Source of the DNA: Bdellovibrionales bacterium
Lineage (GTDB): Bacteria > Bdellovibrionota > UBA2428
Assembly: GCA_018266335.1 (NCBI GenBank)
Contig: JAFEAR010000176.1
Span: forward strand, 1-64,000
Reading direction: 5' to 3'
DNA: 64,000 bases
The position numbers were made by a program, and so were the translations under genes. The notes beneath the pieces were generated by a model. The model made no database searches and was not told where the DNA came from. It saw only the letters and a list, made by a program, of their open reading frames with translations. Shown piece by piece: positions 8,513 to 17,119 of this stretch; the first letter of the stretch is position 1, and each line of letters opens with the position of its first letter.

Positions 8513-8934
8513 TGTCGCCTCATGACCACGGCCGTATCGCCGTTGCGATAGTAGGCGGCACGCCGCCCAATTTCCGTAAACCCTGCACTCCGATAAAGCC
8601 GTAGCGCCGGCACATTGTTTTCACTCACTTCGAGTCCCACACTTTTATAGCCTTCGCCCGGCAAGGACTCGAGAAACTCGGTCAGCAATTTTTTGCCGCG
8701 GCCCTGCGATTTACGCTCCACGGCGAGATGCAAAATCCACGCTTCGTCCAGAGTACCCCGGTAAATCACGAAGGCCGCATCGCCCCGTCCCCACTCGCGC
8801 CAAAAAAGGCGAGAATCGGCAAATTGCAATTCAGATTCGTAATCGGCCAGAGACCACAGGGGGAGATGTCCGCCGGCCACTTCAATGGCCAGCAATCTGC
8901 CTGCAGCGGCAGCGTTTTTATTCGGTGCGCTCAC
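8506..8934 (-). CDS. rimI: Ribosomal-protein-alanine N-acetyltransferase family protein
   Basis: A 142-residue GNAT enzyme. The acetyl-CoA loop is in LAVERKSQGRGKKLL, and the RimI signature follows as LEVSENNVPALRLYRSAGF and GRRAAYYRNG. Family members acetylate the N-terminus of ribosomal protein S18 or other proteins. I chose the GTG at 8934, giving the normal length and a 17-nt overlap with the preceding gene. The longer frame upstream of it reads through the neighbour's coding sequence. The substrate is inferred from family membership only. Confidence 0.85.
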   Translation of the reverse strand: MSAPNKNAAAAGRLLAIEVAGGHLPLWSLADYESELQFADSRLFWREWGRGDAAFVIYRGTLDEAWILHLAVERKSQGRGKKLLTEFLESLPGEGYKSVGLEVSENNVPALRLYRSAGFTEIGRRAAYYRNGDTAVVMRRQW

Positions 8935-9487
8935 GCGCCATATCCTTAAAGCGCTGCACCCGGTAGCGAGCCCGCAGCTGCTTGAGCCATTCATCAATGG
9001 CGAGCTGCGCCGTTTCGGGCTTAGCCCCACCCGCTTTGTCCGCTTTCGCCGAGGCTTCTTTCACGCGGGCAAGGAGCCCCTTGCGGAGTAACACCCGTTC
9101 ACGCAGGAGCGGGCGCAAGTCACGCTCGCCCAATTCAAAGTCCGCCATGAACTGCGCGTACTTCGCACCCAATTCTCTTTTTAGATTGGCTTGTTCAACA
9201 TCGACTTCAGCGTCGCTCACCTGCACAAGCCCCACAATGCGATTTTCTTCAGTCACCATGAGTTGCGCAATGGTTCGCTGCAAGCCCTGTTCAATTTGGT
9301 CGGGGGCCAGCGTTTGATCGCGCCCTCCCGCCAGATAAAGAGCAGGCTTGTCGACAAACAAATTTAGGCGCACGCGGCGATCGGTAATGACTTGATCAGC
9401 CACTCGCGCCAACACGCTCATCTTGGACACACGCGCTTCGGCGCTCAGCCCGCCCAACGCCCACAAAAGCAGCACCAGCAGCTTCAT
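8918..9487 (-). CDS. Exported SurA N-terminal-like protein, no PPIase domain
   Basis: The 189-residue product has a signal peptide (cut near Ala-Glu-Ala). The following pattern, ARVADQVITDRRVRL and later a helical region with ELGAKYAQFMADF, resembles the N-terminal chaperone domain of SurA/peptidyl-prolyl isomerase lipoproteins. No parvulin domain follows; the C-terminus is a charged helix (LKQLRARYRV). It probably acts in the periplasm as a chaperone or an adaptor for envelope proteins, which is inference. It overlaps engB by 4 nt and rimI by 17 nt. Confidence 0.65.
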   Translation of the reverse strand: MKLLVLLLWALGGLSAEARVSKMSVLARVADQVITDRRVRLNLFVDKPALYLAGGRDQTLAPDQIEQGLQRTIAQLMVTEENRIVGLVQVSDAEVDVEQANLKRELGAKYAQFMADFELGERDLRPLLRERVLLRKGLLARVKEASAKADKAGGAKPETAQLAIDEWLKQLRARYRVQRFKDMARERTE

Positions 9488-10089
9488 GCGTGGAGTCGCA
9501 CGAAGTTGCGCGCAGATTTCGCTAGCGCCTCCATGCCCTCTCCCTTAAGTGAGCTAACCCAAAAAGGTCCTTCCGTTGCATTCGCAATGATCGATTCCCA
9601 AGTACGTTCGATTTGCGCATGTTGCTTCGCCTTCACGGCATCGGCCTTGGTGAACACAAACATGAACGGCTCTTCGCCCAACCATTCCAACAAACCGCGC
9701 TCGAGCTCCTCGGGCGCGCGCGTTGGATCGGCCAACCAAATCCAGAGCAGACCGCGCTCCTGGCTGCGCTCCCGCAGCGACTCGGCCAGCACGCCCCAGT
9801 TATCCACGCTGATGCTGCCCTTCACGGCGTAACCAAAACCCGGCAAATCAACGAGCTCCAGAGTGGAGTCCTCGGATTTTCCCAAACGCACCTTCACACC
9901 AATAAGACCACGCGTCACACCGGGCGTGCGCCCCGTTTTGAACATTTCAATCGGATGCGTGAGCGAATTCAATAGGCTGCTCTTGCCCACGTTTGAGCGG
10001 CCTAATACCGCCCAGCGCGGATGCTTCGCTTCGGGCACGTCCTCGGGCTTGAGGACAGTGAAGCTAAGTTCCGATTTTCCCAAACCCAT
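9484..10089 (-). CDS. engB: Ribosome biogenesis GTPase EngB/YsxC/YihA
   Basis: A 201-residue GTPase needed for maturation of the large ribosomal subunit. G1 is GRSNVGKSSLLN at 30-41, a G2 Thr lies in the GVTRG region (57-61), G3 is DLPGFGYA at 81-88 and G4 is TKAD. Length and spacing match the EngB family. It shares one nucleotide with the ccsA stop and overlaps the downstream SurA-like gene by 4 nt. Confidence 0.95.
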   Translation of the reverse strand: MGLGKSELSFTVLKPEDVPEAKHPRWAVLGRSNVGKSSLLNSLTHPIEMFKTGRTPGVTRGLIGVKVRLGKSEDSTLELVDLPGFGYAVKGSISVDNWGVLAESLRERSQERGLLWIWLADPTRAPEELERGLLEWLGEEPFMFVFTKADAVKAKQHAQIERTWESIIANATEGPFWVSSLKGEGMEALAKSARNFVRLHA

Positions 10090-11474
10090 TAGGCGCTTCC
10101 GTAACTGTGCAAACCACTCAGCACTAGGTTCACACCCAAGAAAGCGAACACAAGAATCACGAAGCCAAAAATGGCGACTACCGAAAGCAAATTGGGCTTC
10201 CAGCGCAAAAGCAATTTACCGTGCAGGTAAATCAAAAAGGCGAACCAAGTGATCAGGGCCCAGGTTTCCTTAGGGTCCCAACCCCAGCTCCGTCCCCAGG
10301 CGTAGAAGGCCCATACCGCGCCGGTTACCAACAGCAGCGTCTGAAAAGGAAAAGCAAAAAGAATGTTCGTGTAACTCAACTCATCCAAACGTTCCGCCGA
10401 GGGAAGCACGCGCAAGAATGCACGGTACTTGCGCGCAAGCATCACGAAGGCCACACCAAAGAAGAAAGTCATTAGGAGCAGCATCGTCAGATAAGGGTTC
10501 GAGTGAAGCGTGAGCGTCTCGCTCGTGCGCACCCCCTGCCCGATCATGCCAAACAAAGTCAGCATGGACACCAACCCCAACGCGAACAAGCGCTGCGGCC
10601 ACGGCTGCAAGTCGTAACCATACTCTGCCGCTTGGTCTGCCGACAGGGGCCCCAACAAACGTTCGCGACGCCGAAAGCCCCTCACACCAAAGGCCACGGC
10701 CGAGGCCGCAAAGGCCACGAGCGAAACCAGGTAAGGGATTGCGGCGTGAGGCACCTCTTCCATGCGCGTGATGACCGGCCCACCTTCGTACTCGCGGTAA
10801 ACATCGGCCGTGGCAATTTGCTGGCCATTCGGCATGGTTGCGTAAGTAGTTTTGGCCATTTCAAAACGGCCCGTCGTAAACACACCTTTGCCGCCCGCAA
10901 TGCCCAAGTTCAAAAGCGCGAGCAACGAAAAGCCGCAAGCAATACGCGAGAGCGAAACTCCGTTGCGCATGAGCTGCAGAAAGGCAATGCATCCGGCGGT
11001 CGTGAATCCCGCATAGGCCAGCATGCCAAAGACCACGTGAATTTTAAGCCAGTAACTTTGCAGCGCAGGAATCAGCGGCTCCACGCCCTTGTTCGGAGTA
11101 AGCACACTCATGCCCATGAGAATGAAAATCAGCGGCACGGACACCACACCGGACAAACGCAAATTCCATTTCGATTGCGCGTAAACCTGAAACAACGACA
11201 CGCCCCAAGCGAAGAACACGAGCGACTCGTAAAGGTTGGTCCAGGGCGGACGCGAAATGCCTCCAATGTACCAGCGCAACAACAGCGCACTCGTGTGCAG
11301 GGTGAAGGCCGCCATCACCATCCACGAACCGCGCTTAGACCAACGTTGCGAGCGTTCTTCGCGCGCGGTGGAGACAGCAAAGATAAAGAAAAAACACGCC
11401 GCTAAATAAACGAAGGCCGCCGTGTTCATGAGCTTCACGGCCCATTCAAAGATCATCGATTCGGTAGGGTTCAT
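10089..11474 (-). CDS. ccsA: Cytochrome c biogenesis protein CcsA/ResC, haem handling
   Basis: Polytopic inner-membrane protein of system II cytochrome c maturation that, with ResB, delivers haem across the membrane and attaches it to apocytochromes. The 461-residue product has about ten hydrophobic segments. It carries the haem-binding WWD motif as AWGRSWGWDPKETWALITW near residue 400, and conserved His residues lie in the neighbouring loops. Its first codons overlap resB by 4 nt. A c-type cytochrome gene at the far end of this window is a possible client. Confidence 0.93.
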   Translation of the reverse strand: MNPTESMIFEWAVKLMNTAAFVYLAACFFFIFAVSTAREERSQRWSKRGSWMVMAAFTLHTSALLLRWYIGGISRPPWTNLYESLVFFAWGVSLFQVYAQSKWNLRLSGVVSVPLIFILMGMSVLTPNKGVEPLIPALQSYWLKIHVVFGMLAYAGFTTAGCIAFLQLMRNGVSLSRIACGFSLLALLNLGIAGGKGVFTTGRFEMAKTTYATMPNGQQIATADVYREYEGGPVITRMEEVPHAAIPYLVSLVAFAASAVAFGVRGFRRRERLLGPLSADQAAEYGYDLQPWPQRLFALGLVSMLTLFGMIGQGVRTSETLTLHSNPYLTMLLLMTFFFGVAFVMLARKYRAFLRVLPSAERLDELSYTNILFAFPFQTLLLVTGAVWAFYAWGRSWGWDPKETWALITWFAFLIYLHGKLLLRWKPNLLSVVAIFGFVILVFAFLGVNLVLSGLHSYGSA

Positions 11475-12913
11475 ACGCTGGAGTCTCCTGCGGCGGGGAT
11501 AGCCCCCGTCAATTTTTTAAAACGTTCGGCGAGTTTGGCCACGAAGCCTTCAAAGCCGAGCGGCAAACGATGAATGGTGCCGACGAACATAAGTTCGCCC
11601 TTCTCAAAGCGTAGGTAATATTTCCGGTGGGTCACGAAGAGTGCGTAGAAGGTGCCCAGCAACATGCCCGCGCAGCCTAACCAATATACGGGCGCGCCGG
11701 GGTCGCTCGCAATCTGCAGACCCGTAAAGAAAAGTTCTTCGACTTCATCCAGCACCACACCGTAAGGGGCCTGACGCTTAACGAAATCAAACTGCGGATA
11801 GTTCTTGAGCACCCAGAAGGGCGTGCCAGCCGGCTGATTGCCCCGGAACTCCTGAAACTGCACACCGGGTCCCAGCCCCTGCACGTTCATGAGCGCACGT
11901 ACGGGCACCAGAGTGAGTCCGCCAAATTCTTTACCCAGCTCTTTCGGCTCACCCAAATGTAGTTTGGCAAATGTTTGCCCATCGTAGGGACGCTTCTTGT
12001 CCACCACGCGCAGTTGCAGTGCGAAGTCGCCTAGACGTCCGTAACTTGCCTGGTAGAGCGTGAAGGCGCCGTACTTCATGGGCTCGTTCACTCGGAGCGT
12101 GCCCGACTTCATGACCTTGCCGTTTTCCAAAATATTTACGCGCGAAATAAATTCTTTCGGACGACCGGGATAATCTTCGTAGAAATTGACTTTAAAGTCT
12201 TCGGCCTGAATCCGAAAACCCAACATGCGTTCATTGCGCAAGCCGCCCGGAGCACGATCAAGTCCGGCCGCGCCACCTTCTTTGAAAATCAAAAAGGTAT
12301 CCACCGCGCCACCGGTCGGAATGTTGGCGGCCCCTTCAAAACCGTAGAGGGAAGAGTAAATGGCTCCACCAAAAATCACGAGCAGCGAAGTGTGCACTAC
12401 GTAGTTCGAAATGCGCGACCAGCGGCCCGCCTGCCAAAACACCTGAAAGTGATCCAGCCCATCTTCCAAAACCACGGGGCGGGCCCAAGCTTGCTTCAAA
12501 TCTTTCAGCAAAAGCTGCAAGGTTTCGTCTTTGCCTTTTTGCGTGCGCCAAGCGTAACGCAATTTTGCGGGCTGTCGCTCCATGGCTTCGCGCGAGAGCG
12601 GCACGGGTTTGAGCGTGGCCAACTTCCACATCTGCGGCCAACGCTGCTCCGAACAAGCAATCAGGTTAATGGCTAGCAAGGCGATCAAACCCACGTACCA
12701 AAACGAATGGTACGAAGTGAAAAGCTGAAAGAGCTGACCAAACTTCCAGAATCCGTAGTTGTACTGAATGCCCGGATCCACGTTGGAAATGTTGTACTGA
12801 AGAATCACGGTGCCCGGAATGGACAACAACAACAGCGCCAGGAACACCACCAGCGTCAACTTGACCGAAGCCAAGCGAACCCATGTTCGGTCTATCCACG
12901 CCCAAAATGCCAT
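11471..12913 (-). CDS. resB: Cytochrome c biogenesis protein ResB
   Basis: Partner of CcsA in system II cytochrome c maturation. The 480-residue protein has N-terminal membrane segments (about 17-36 and 68-86), a third near residue 165, a large periplasmic domain, and a C-terminal segment near residue 410 (VYWLGCAGMLLGTFYALF). FEGAANIPTGG and the periplasmic region resemble the ResB family. It is the first gene of the minus-strand operon; 74 nt separate it from the divergent prodomain-like gene. Confidence 0.9.
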   Translation of the reverse strand: MAFWAWIDRTWVRLASVKLTLVVFLALLLLSIPGTVILQYNISNVDPGIQYNYGFWKFGQLFQLFTSYHSFWYVGLIALLAINLIACSEQRWPQMWKLATLKPVPLSREAMERQPAKLRYAWRTQKGKDETLQLLLKDLKQAWARPVVLEDGLDHFQVFWQAGRWSRISNYVVHTSLLVIFGGAIYSSLYGFEGAANIPTGGAVDTFLIFKEGGAAGLDRAPGGLRNERMLGFRIQAEDFKVNFYEDYPGRPKEFISRVNILENGKVMKSGTLRVNEPMKYGAFTLYQASYGRLGDFALQLRVVDKKRPYDGQTFAKLHLGEPKELGKEFGGLTLVPVRALMNVQGLGPGVQFQEFRGNQPAGTPFWVLKNYPQFDFVKRQAPYGVVLDEVEELFFTGLQIASDPGAPVYWLGCAGMLLGTFYALFVTHRKYYLRFEKGELMFVGTIHRLPLGFEGFVAKLAERFKKLTGAIPAAGDSSV

Positions 12914-12987
12914 GAACCCGTTTTTCCACCCTGCAGAGTGTCGGTCAACACCTCGACAGCCTCAATTGAAATGATAGCTTCGGGTTT

Positions 12988-13347
12988 ATGCCTTTCCTGA
13001 CTCTCGCCCTCACTCTGTCCGCCGGATTCACCAGTCTTCCCGCCAACGCATCGGCCTCCAAAAAGCCCGCCACGGCCCCCACCACTCCCAAAACCGGCGC
13101 ACAAGTGGAGCGAGAGTACCTTGTGTCCTTCGAGCCGGGAGTCAACGCCGAGGACCGCCACGCGCTGCTGGCCGCCCAGGGCCTCAAAGAATTAGAGAGA
13201 GTAGGTTCCTCGGAGCTTTATTTGGTTCAGTTTCCCGAGGGTGCGAATGCTCAAGCCACCATGGAAAAACTCAAGCACTCGCCCGGAGTGCGTTATGTGG
13301 AACCAAATTTAAAGATGCGCCTGTTCAAAGACCCCGCCGCGAAATAG
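12988..13347 (+). CDS. Free-standing subtilisin prodomain-like (I9/fervidolysin-type) secreted protein
   Basis: The 119-residue product has a signal peptide (cut near Ala-Asn-Ala, residues 18-22), a short Lys/Pro/Thr linker and a single domain at about 43-112. That domain reads EYLVSFEPGV, a helix with ALLAAQGL, ELYLVQFPEGANAQATMEKL and GVRYVEPNLKM. This is the order seen in the inhibitory/chaperone propeptide of fervidolysin-like subtilases, which normally continues straight into the protease. Here it stops 10 residues after VEPN. It could fold or inhibit a subtilase in trans; the prodomain-less subtilase at 3423-4457 is the obvious candidate partner. The pairing is inference. Confidence 0.8.
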   Translation: MPFLTLALTLSAGFTSLPANASASKKPATAPTTPKTGAQVEREYLVSFEPGVNAEDRHALLAAQGLKELERVGSSELYLVQFPEGANAQATMEKLKHSPGVRYVEPNLKMRLFKDPAAK

Positions 13348-13366
13348 CGGGCATCTCCTTGCGTTC

Positions 13367-14125
13367 CTACATTACGAAAATTTGGGGGAACAGCACGTCA
13401 ATGACCTTGCCCGATTTGAGCATGTGATTGATCTCGCGCTGAATGGCGAGTTTGAAGTCCGCAATGCCTTCGGGGGTTTTCAGGGCTTCGCCCTTCACTT
13501 CCGAGATGAGCGACGAAATCAACGCCTGAATCTCAACCTTACGCTCCAGCAATTCGCGCTGAGCTTCGTTGGAGTCCACCTCGATGGTGGTCGAAACCAC
13601 CACCTTCGAACTGAATCCTCCCGACGCACGCGTGGCCGCGATGATCTCCGGTACGTCAACAAACACGTGCGGCAACTTAACTTTCAATTCGGAATCCTTC
13701 AGCACGGAGGCCAAGCTACGTGTGGCCGTAATGTCGGGGTCCACCAGGTCGTGTCCCTCCTCGGGAATGCCGTCCTGACGGGCGCGAATACTTTTGGGAA
13801 TGGGGTTACGAGCAAAGCCGCCTTCATGTCCCTCGGCACCGGCTTCGTGCCCTCCTTCATGCCCGCCTCCGTGCCCTTCACCACCGCCATGCTCGCCACC
13901 GTGGTCGCCCTCGGGCTCGTCGGCCTCGTCTTCGTGTTCCACAGTCACGTGGTGCGCACTGCTCTGAACTTCCTTGCGATGAAGGGAAAAAATCCAATAA
14001 GTAGCTGAAATCATAACAATAAAAGTTAGGCCGGCGCCCACCAGCAGGGAGCGAATCAGGAAAGCCTCCCGCGGGGGGCTCCAGATTTCTTTCAAAAGGC
14101 GTAAGAGATTCCGGACCTTATCCAC
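13367..14125 (-). CDS. FliL-like membrane protein with His/Gly/Glu-rich linker
   Basis: The 252-residue protein has a cytoplasmic N-terminus, one membrane segment at about 26-47, a linker at about 58-103 packed with His, Gly and Glu, and a periplasmic domain at about 140-252. VSTTIEVDSNEAQRELLERK and the end LKSGKVIDVLFPQIFVM match the C-terminal FliL/stomatin-like fold. FliL tunes flagellar stator activity. No flagellar genes are nearby, so it may be an orphan paralogue serving another motor or envelope complex. The His-rich linker could bind metal ions. It lies 90 nt from the divergent HD-GYP gene. Confidence 0.75.
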   Translation of the reverse strand: MDKVRNLLRLLKEIWSPPREAFLIRSLLVGAGLTFIVMISATYWIFSLHRKEVQSSAHHVTVEHEDEADEPEGDHGGEHGGGEGHGGGHEGGHEAGAEGHEGGFARNPIPKSIRARQDGIPEEGHDLVDPDITATRSLASVLKDSELKVKLPHVFVDVPEIIAATRASGGFSSKVVVSTTIEVDSNEAQRELLERKVEIQALISSLISEVKGEALKTPEGIADFKLAIQREINHMLKSGKVIDVLFPQIFVM

Positions 14126-14215
14126 ATAGCTCTATCGGCAAAAGCGACGGCCGACTTAACCGGACTTAACGGAAAAATAACACAACTTAGGGGGGCCCTG
14201 GCCGATAATAGGGGG

Positions 14216-15259
14216 ATGGGTTCATTGCCGGAAAGGCCAATATTTGAGGGACATTCGGACGACTACGTTCCGATTTTGACGGAGAGCTTACGCTCGGGTC
14301 TCATCGCGGACTTCGACGTCTACGTGAAGGCCGGCGGCGACTTCTTCCTCATCAAACCGCAGAACCTTAATTTCGACGCGCGCATGCTGGCGCGTTGGCG
14401 CGGCCAGGAGTCCTTCCTCTACATTCGCAAGATCGACCGCGAGCGCTACTTCAATAAAATGTCCACGTCGCTGGGCGATGTCGTGCGCAGCCCCTCCCTC
14501 ACTCCGCGCGAAAAAGCCGCCGTCCTCACGGACTACGCCGTGGACGTCGTGGATCGCCTCTTTTCAGATCCCGGCAATCCGCAAAACATTGCGCAGGCTC
14601 GCAGCTTCACGCAGGAATGCGTGCGCTACATTGGCCTGCAAAAGCACGCCTTCCTTAACCTCATCGAACTCACTGGCCACGATGCCTACACCTACGCACA
14701 CTCCGTGGGCGTAGCGGCCTACACCATCGCGCTGGGCCGCGAAATGGGCATCACCCAAGTGCAAGAACTCGCGGACCTCGGTTTAGCCGGTTTCCTCCAC
14801 GACATCGGCAAATGCTTGGTCGACCCCGCCATCATCAATAAAAAAGGGCCGCTCAACGAGAGTGAGTGGGCCGTCATGAAGAAACATCCCGAATACGGCG
14901 CCGAAATTTTGCGTCGCCACAAGGGACTCAATCCGCTCATCGTGCTGGGTGCCGAATCCCACCACGAAAACTTACTCGGCTCGGGCTATCCCAAGGGCGC
15001 CGTCGCCACCCGACTCGACCCCGTCGTGCGCATCATCACTTTGGCAGACGCCTTTTCGGCGCTCACCACAAAACGTAGCTACGCCGAATCGCGCGACACC
15101 CTAACGGCCTTCAACCTGATGCGCGACAACGTAGGCCGCACCTTCGACGCCACGATGTTCCGTCGTTTTATACTGCTCTTTTTGGATCCGGCTAAAGCGG
15201 GCGAGAACAACGAAAGCAACGAGAGCCAGGTTGCAGCCCTCCTTAAAACGGGAACCTAA
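14216..15259 (+). CDS. HD-GYP domain protein, probable cyclic di-GMP phosphodiesterase
   Basis: A 347-residue soluble protein. An N-terminal domain of about 80 residues without a named match (contains FLIKPQNLNFD) precedes a helical linker and an HD-GYP domain at about 145-330. Metal ligands and signature are present: His162, His195-Asp196 with Lys199, His224, His249-His250 and GYP at 257-259. Canonical HHERxDGxGYP is here HHENLLGSGYP, so Arg and Asp of the motif are replaced. Activity is likely but not certain. It starts 90 nt from the divergent FliL-like gene and may act in cyclic di-GMP control of surface behaviour. Confidence 0.88.
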   Translation: MGSLPERPIFEGHSDDYVPILTESLRSGLIADFDVYVKAGGDFFLIKPQNLNFDARMLARWRGQESFLYIRKIDRERYFNKMSTSLGDVVRSPSLTPREKAAVLTDYAVDVVDRLFSDPGNPQNIAQARSFTQECVRYIGLQKHAFLNLIELTGHDAYTYAHSVGVAAYTIALGREMGITQVQELADLGLAGFLHDIGKCLVDPAIINKKGPLNESEWAVMKKHPEYGAEILRRHKGLNPLIVLGAESHHENLLGSGYPKGAVATRLDPVVRIITLADAFSALTTKRSYAESRDTLTAFNLMRDNVGRTFDATMFRRFILLFLDPAKAGENNESNESQVAALLKTGT

Positions 15260-15429
15260 CGTGAGCCTTACGCGTAAGTATCAACGCCACAAATCCACGC
15301 GCGTCGGCGGCGTGCGCGAGCATTGTGCCACGCATCTACCCGCGCGCGAAACTAGCATCACGAACGATTCTCACATTAGCTTGTGGCAAAAATCTTGGGT
15401 TATGGCCGAGATCGATCCGCGCGAGAAGG

Positions 15430-16606
15430 TCAGTCGTCCGCGCCCGCGGTTCCCATCGCCTCGCCGCTAGTCTTTTTCATTAGGTACGACTCAATGAATC
15501 CCTGAATGTCGCCATCGAGCACCTTGTCCACCGACGAGGTTTCCATGCCCGTGCGCACATCCTTAATGAGTTGGTAAGGCTGCAGCACGTAGTTGCGAAT
15601 TTGGGAGCCCCAGGCGATTTGCTTCTTTGCCGAGTTCTCCTTGTCCACTTCGGCCTGGCGACGCTCGACTTCAGCTTCGTACAGACGCGCTTTAAGCATC
15701 TTCATGGCGCGCGCCCGGTTTTGAATCTGCGACCGCTCGGCCTGACACTGCACCACAATTCCGGAAGGAATGTGCGTCATTCGCACGGCGGAATCCGTTT
15801 TGTTGACGTGCTGTCCACCCGCTCCACCCGCGCGGTAGGTGTCAACTCGCAGGTCTTCGTCGCGCACGGTGATTTCAATGTCATCTTCCACCACGGGATA
15901 AACGTAAACGCTCGCAAAACTCGTGTGCCGGCGAGCATTCGAATCGAAGGGCGAAATGCGCACGAGCCGATGAATACCCGACTCGGCCTTCAGATAACCG
16001 TAGGCATAGGGACCCGTGATTTCGAACGAGACCGAGCGCAATCCCGCGCCATCGCCTTCGGTGAATTCCATGATTTGAGTTTTGTAGCCCTGGGCCGAAG
16101 CGTAACGCGTGTACATACGGGCCAGAATAGAGGCCCAGTCGCAGGCTTCCGTGCCGCCCGCACCGGCGTGGATGACCAGGTACGCATCGCCCGCGTCGCG
16201 TTCGCCGCTCAGCATGCGCTGGAATTCCAGCGCGCGCATACCGGTCTGCGCTTGTTCAAACAACTGGCGGAGTTCGTCGAGTGAGCCGTCGTCGACACTA
16301 CCTACTTCCTTACACAGGTCGATAAGAGCCTTCACGTCCTCCACGGCCCGTTCACACAAAGCAAAGGGCTCCAGGACGAGCTCGTGCTGCTTTTTTTCCT
16401 TAAGGATACTCGCCGCCTTCTGGGCGTTGTTCCACATATTGGGGTCGGACTCTTGGGCCTTGATTTGCTCTACGCGCCGCTGTTTGCCCGGGACGTCAAA
16501 GTGACCTCCGCAAGTTCTCCAGCCGCTCGCCGAATCCGTTAGCCAGATCAGTCAAATCACGCACGTTGCGCGGCAGGGTTTCGGGAATTTGGACCATCGT
16601 CGACAT
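15430..16606 (-). CDS. prfB: Peptide chain release factor 2, expressed by programmed +1 frameshift
   Basis: RF2 releases peptides at UGA and UAA codons. Frame 0 starts at the ATG at 16606 (a second ATG is at 16597) and runs 36 codons to CTT TGA; shifting +1 at CTT continues as 355 residues in the main frame (16497-15430). The N-terminal part joins naturally (LRRSL then DVPGKQRR). The main part has the RF2 stop-recognition motif SPF in VRISPFDSN and the catalytic GGQ in RAGGAGGQHVNKT. Total about 391 residues. It starts 6 nt after ybeY. Starting the gene at MWNN (16437) instead would lose the conserved N-terminal domain. Confidence 0.95.
16495..16510 (-). promoter_or_regulatory. prfB: prfB programmed +1 frameshift site
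   Basis: On the minus strand the order is GGAGG, TCA, CTT, TGA, C. This is the classical arrangement: an internal Shine-Dalgarno sequence three nt before the slippery CUU, an in-frame UGA, and a following C that weakens termination. When RF2 is scarce, ribosomes slip +1 and make RF2; when it is plentiful, they stop. Confidence 0.95.
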
Positions 16607-16612
16607 GAAGGA

Positions 16613-17119
16613 TCATATAAACCGGCAGCAGGCCCGAAACAACTCGGCTTGCAGCGAACGCATTCGGCGCGCCCTAGCCCGCGCCTTATCGCTCGAGCCG
16701 ATATGGTCGTGCCCCAATAGGTGCAGCCAGCCGTGGATAATGACTTCCAACATTTCTTCGGCCGCCGGGCGACCTGCCCGCTTAGCGGCACGTTCGACTG
16801 TCTCTACCGACACAATCAAATCACCCAAATGCCCCCGCGATTCTTCCGGGTTGGGCAGTTCCCGCGCCGGGAAACTCAGCACATCCGTCGTGCGGTCAAG
16901 TTTGCGAAAGCGCCGCTGGTAGCCCCGCATGGCCCTGTCACCACAAAACAGAATGGCCACCATCTGGGGATTGCGCCCCAGAGCTTCGCGCGTTTCTTGC
17001 CATTCGGGTTCATCGATCATGGTCTTTACAAAGTAGGCCGCCGCCTGCTTGAGCGCACTAATTTTGATCGGCAGATCGCGCGCCGAATAATCTTCATCAA
17101 AATTAAATTCGAGTTTCAT
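16613..17119 (-). CDS. ybeY: Endoribonuclease YbeY, rRNA maturation
   Basis: A 168-residue metalloenzyme that helps mature the 16S rRNA 3' end and takes part in ribosome quality control. The metal-binding motif is IIHGWLHLLGHDH, matching HGxLHLxGxDH, and the upstream strand TDVLSFPA is also conserved. It overlaps pgpH by 4 nt and precedes prfB by 6 nt. The pgpH-ybeY neighbourhood is common in bacteria. Confidence 0.93.
   Translation of the reverse strand: MKLEFNFDEDYSARDLPIKISALKQAAAYFVKTMIDEPEWQETREALGRNPQMVAILFCGDRAMRGYQRRFRKLDRTTDVLSFPARELPNPEESRGHLGDLIVSVETVERAAKRAGRPAAEEMLEVIIHGWLHLLGHDHIGSSDKARARARRMRSLQAELFRACCRFI

Noticed and set aside
15261..15470. GTG-initiated 69-codon frame after the HD-GYP gene
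   Set aside because: No family resemblance, no good ribosome-binding site, and 41 nt overlap the 3' end of prfB. The 170-nt gap holds nothing I can name.
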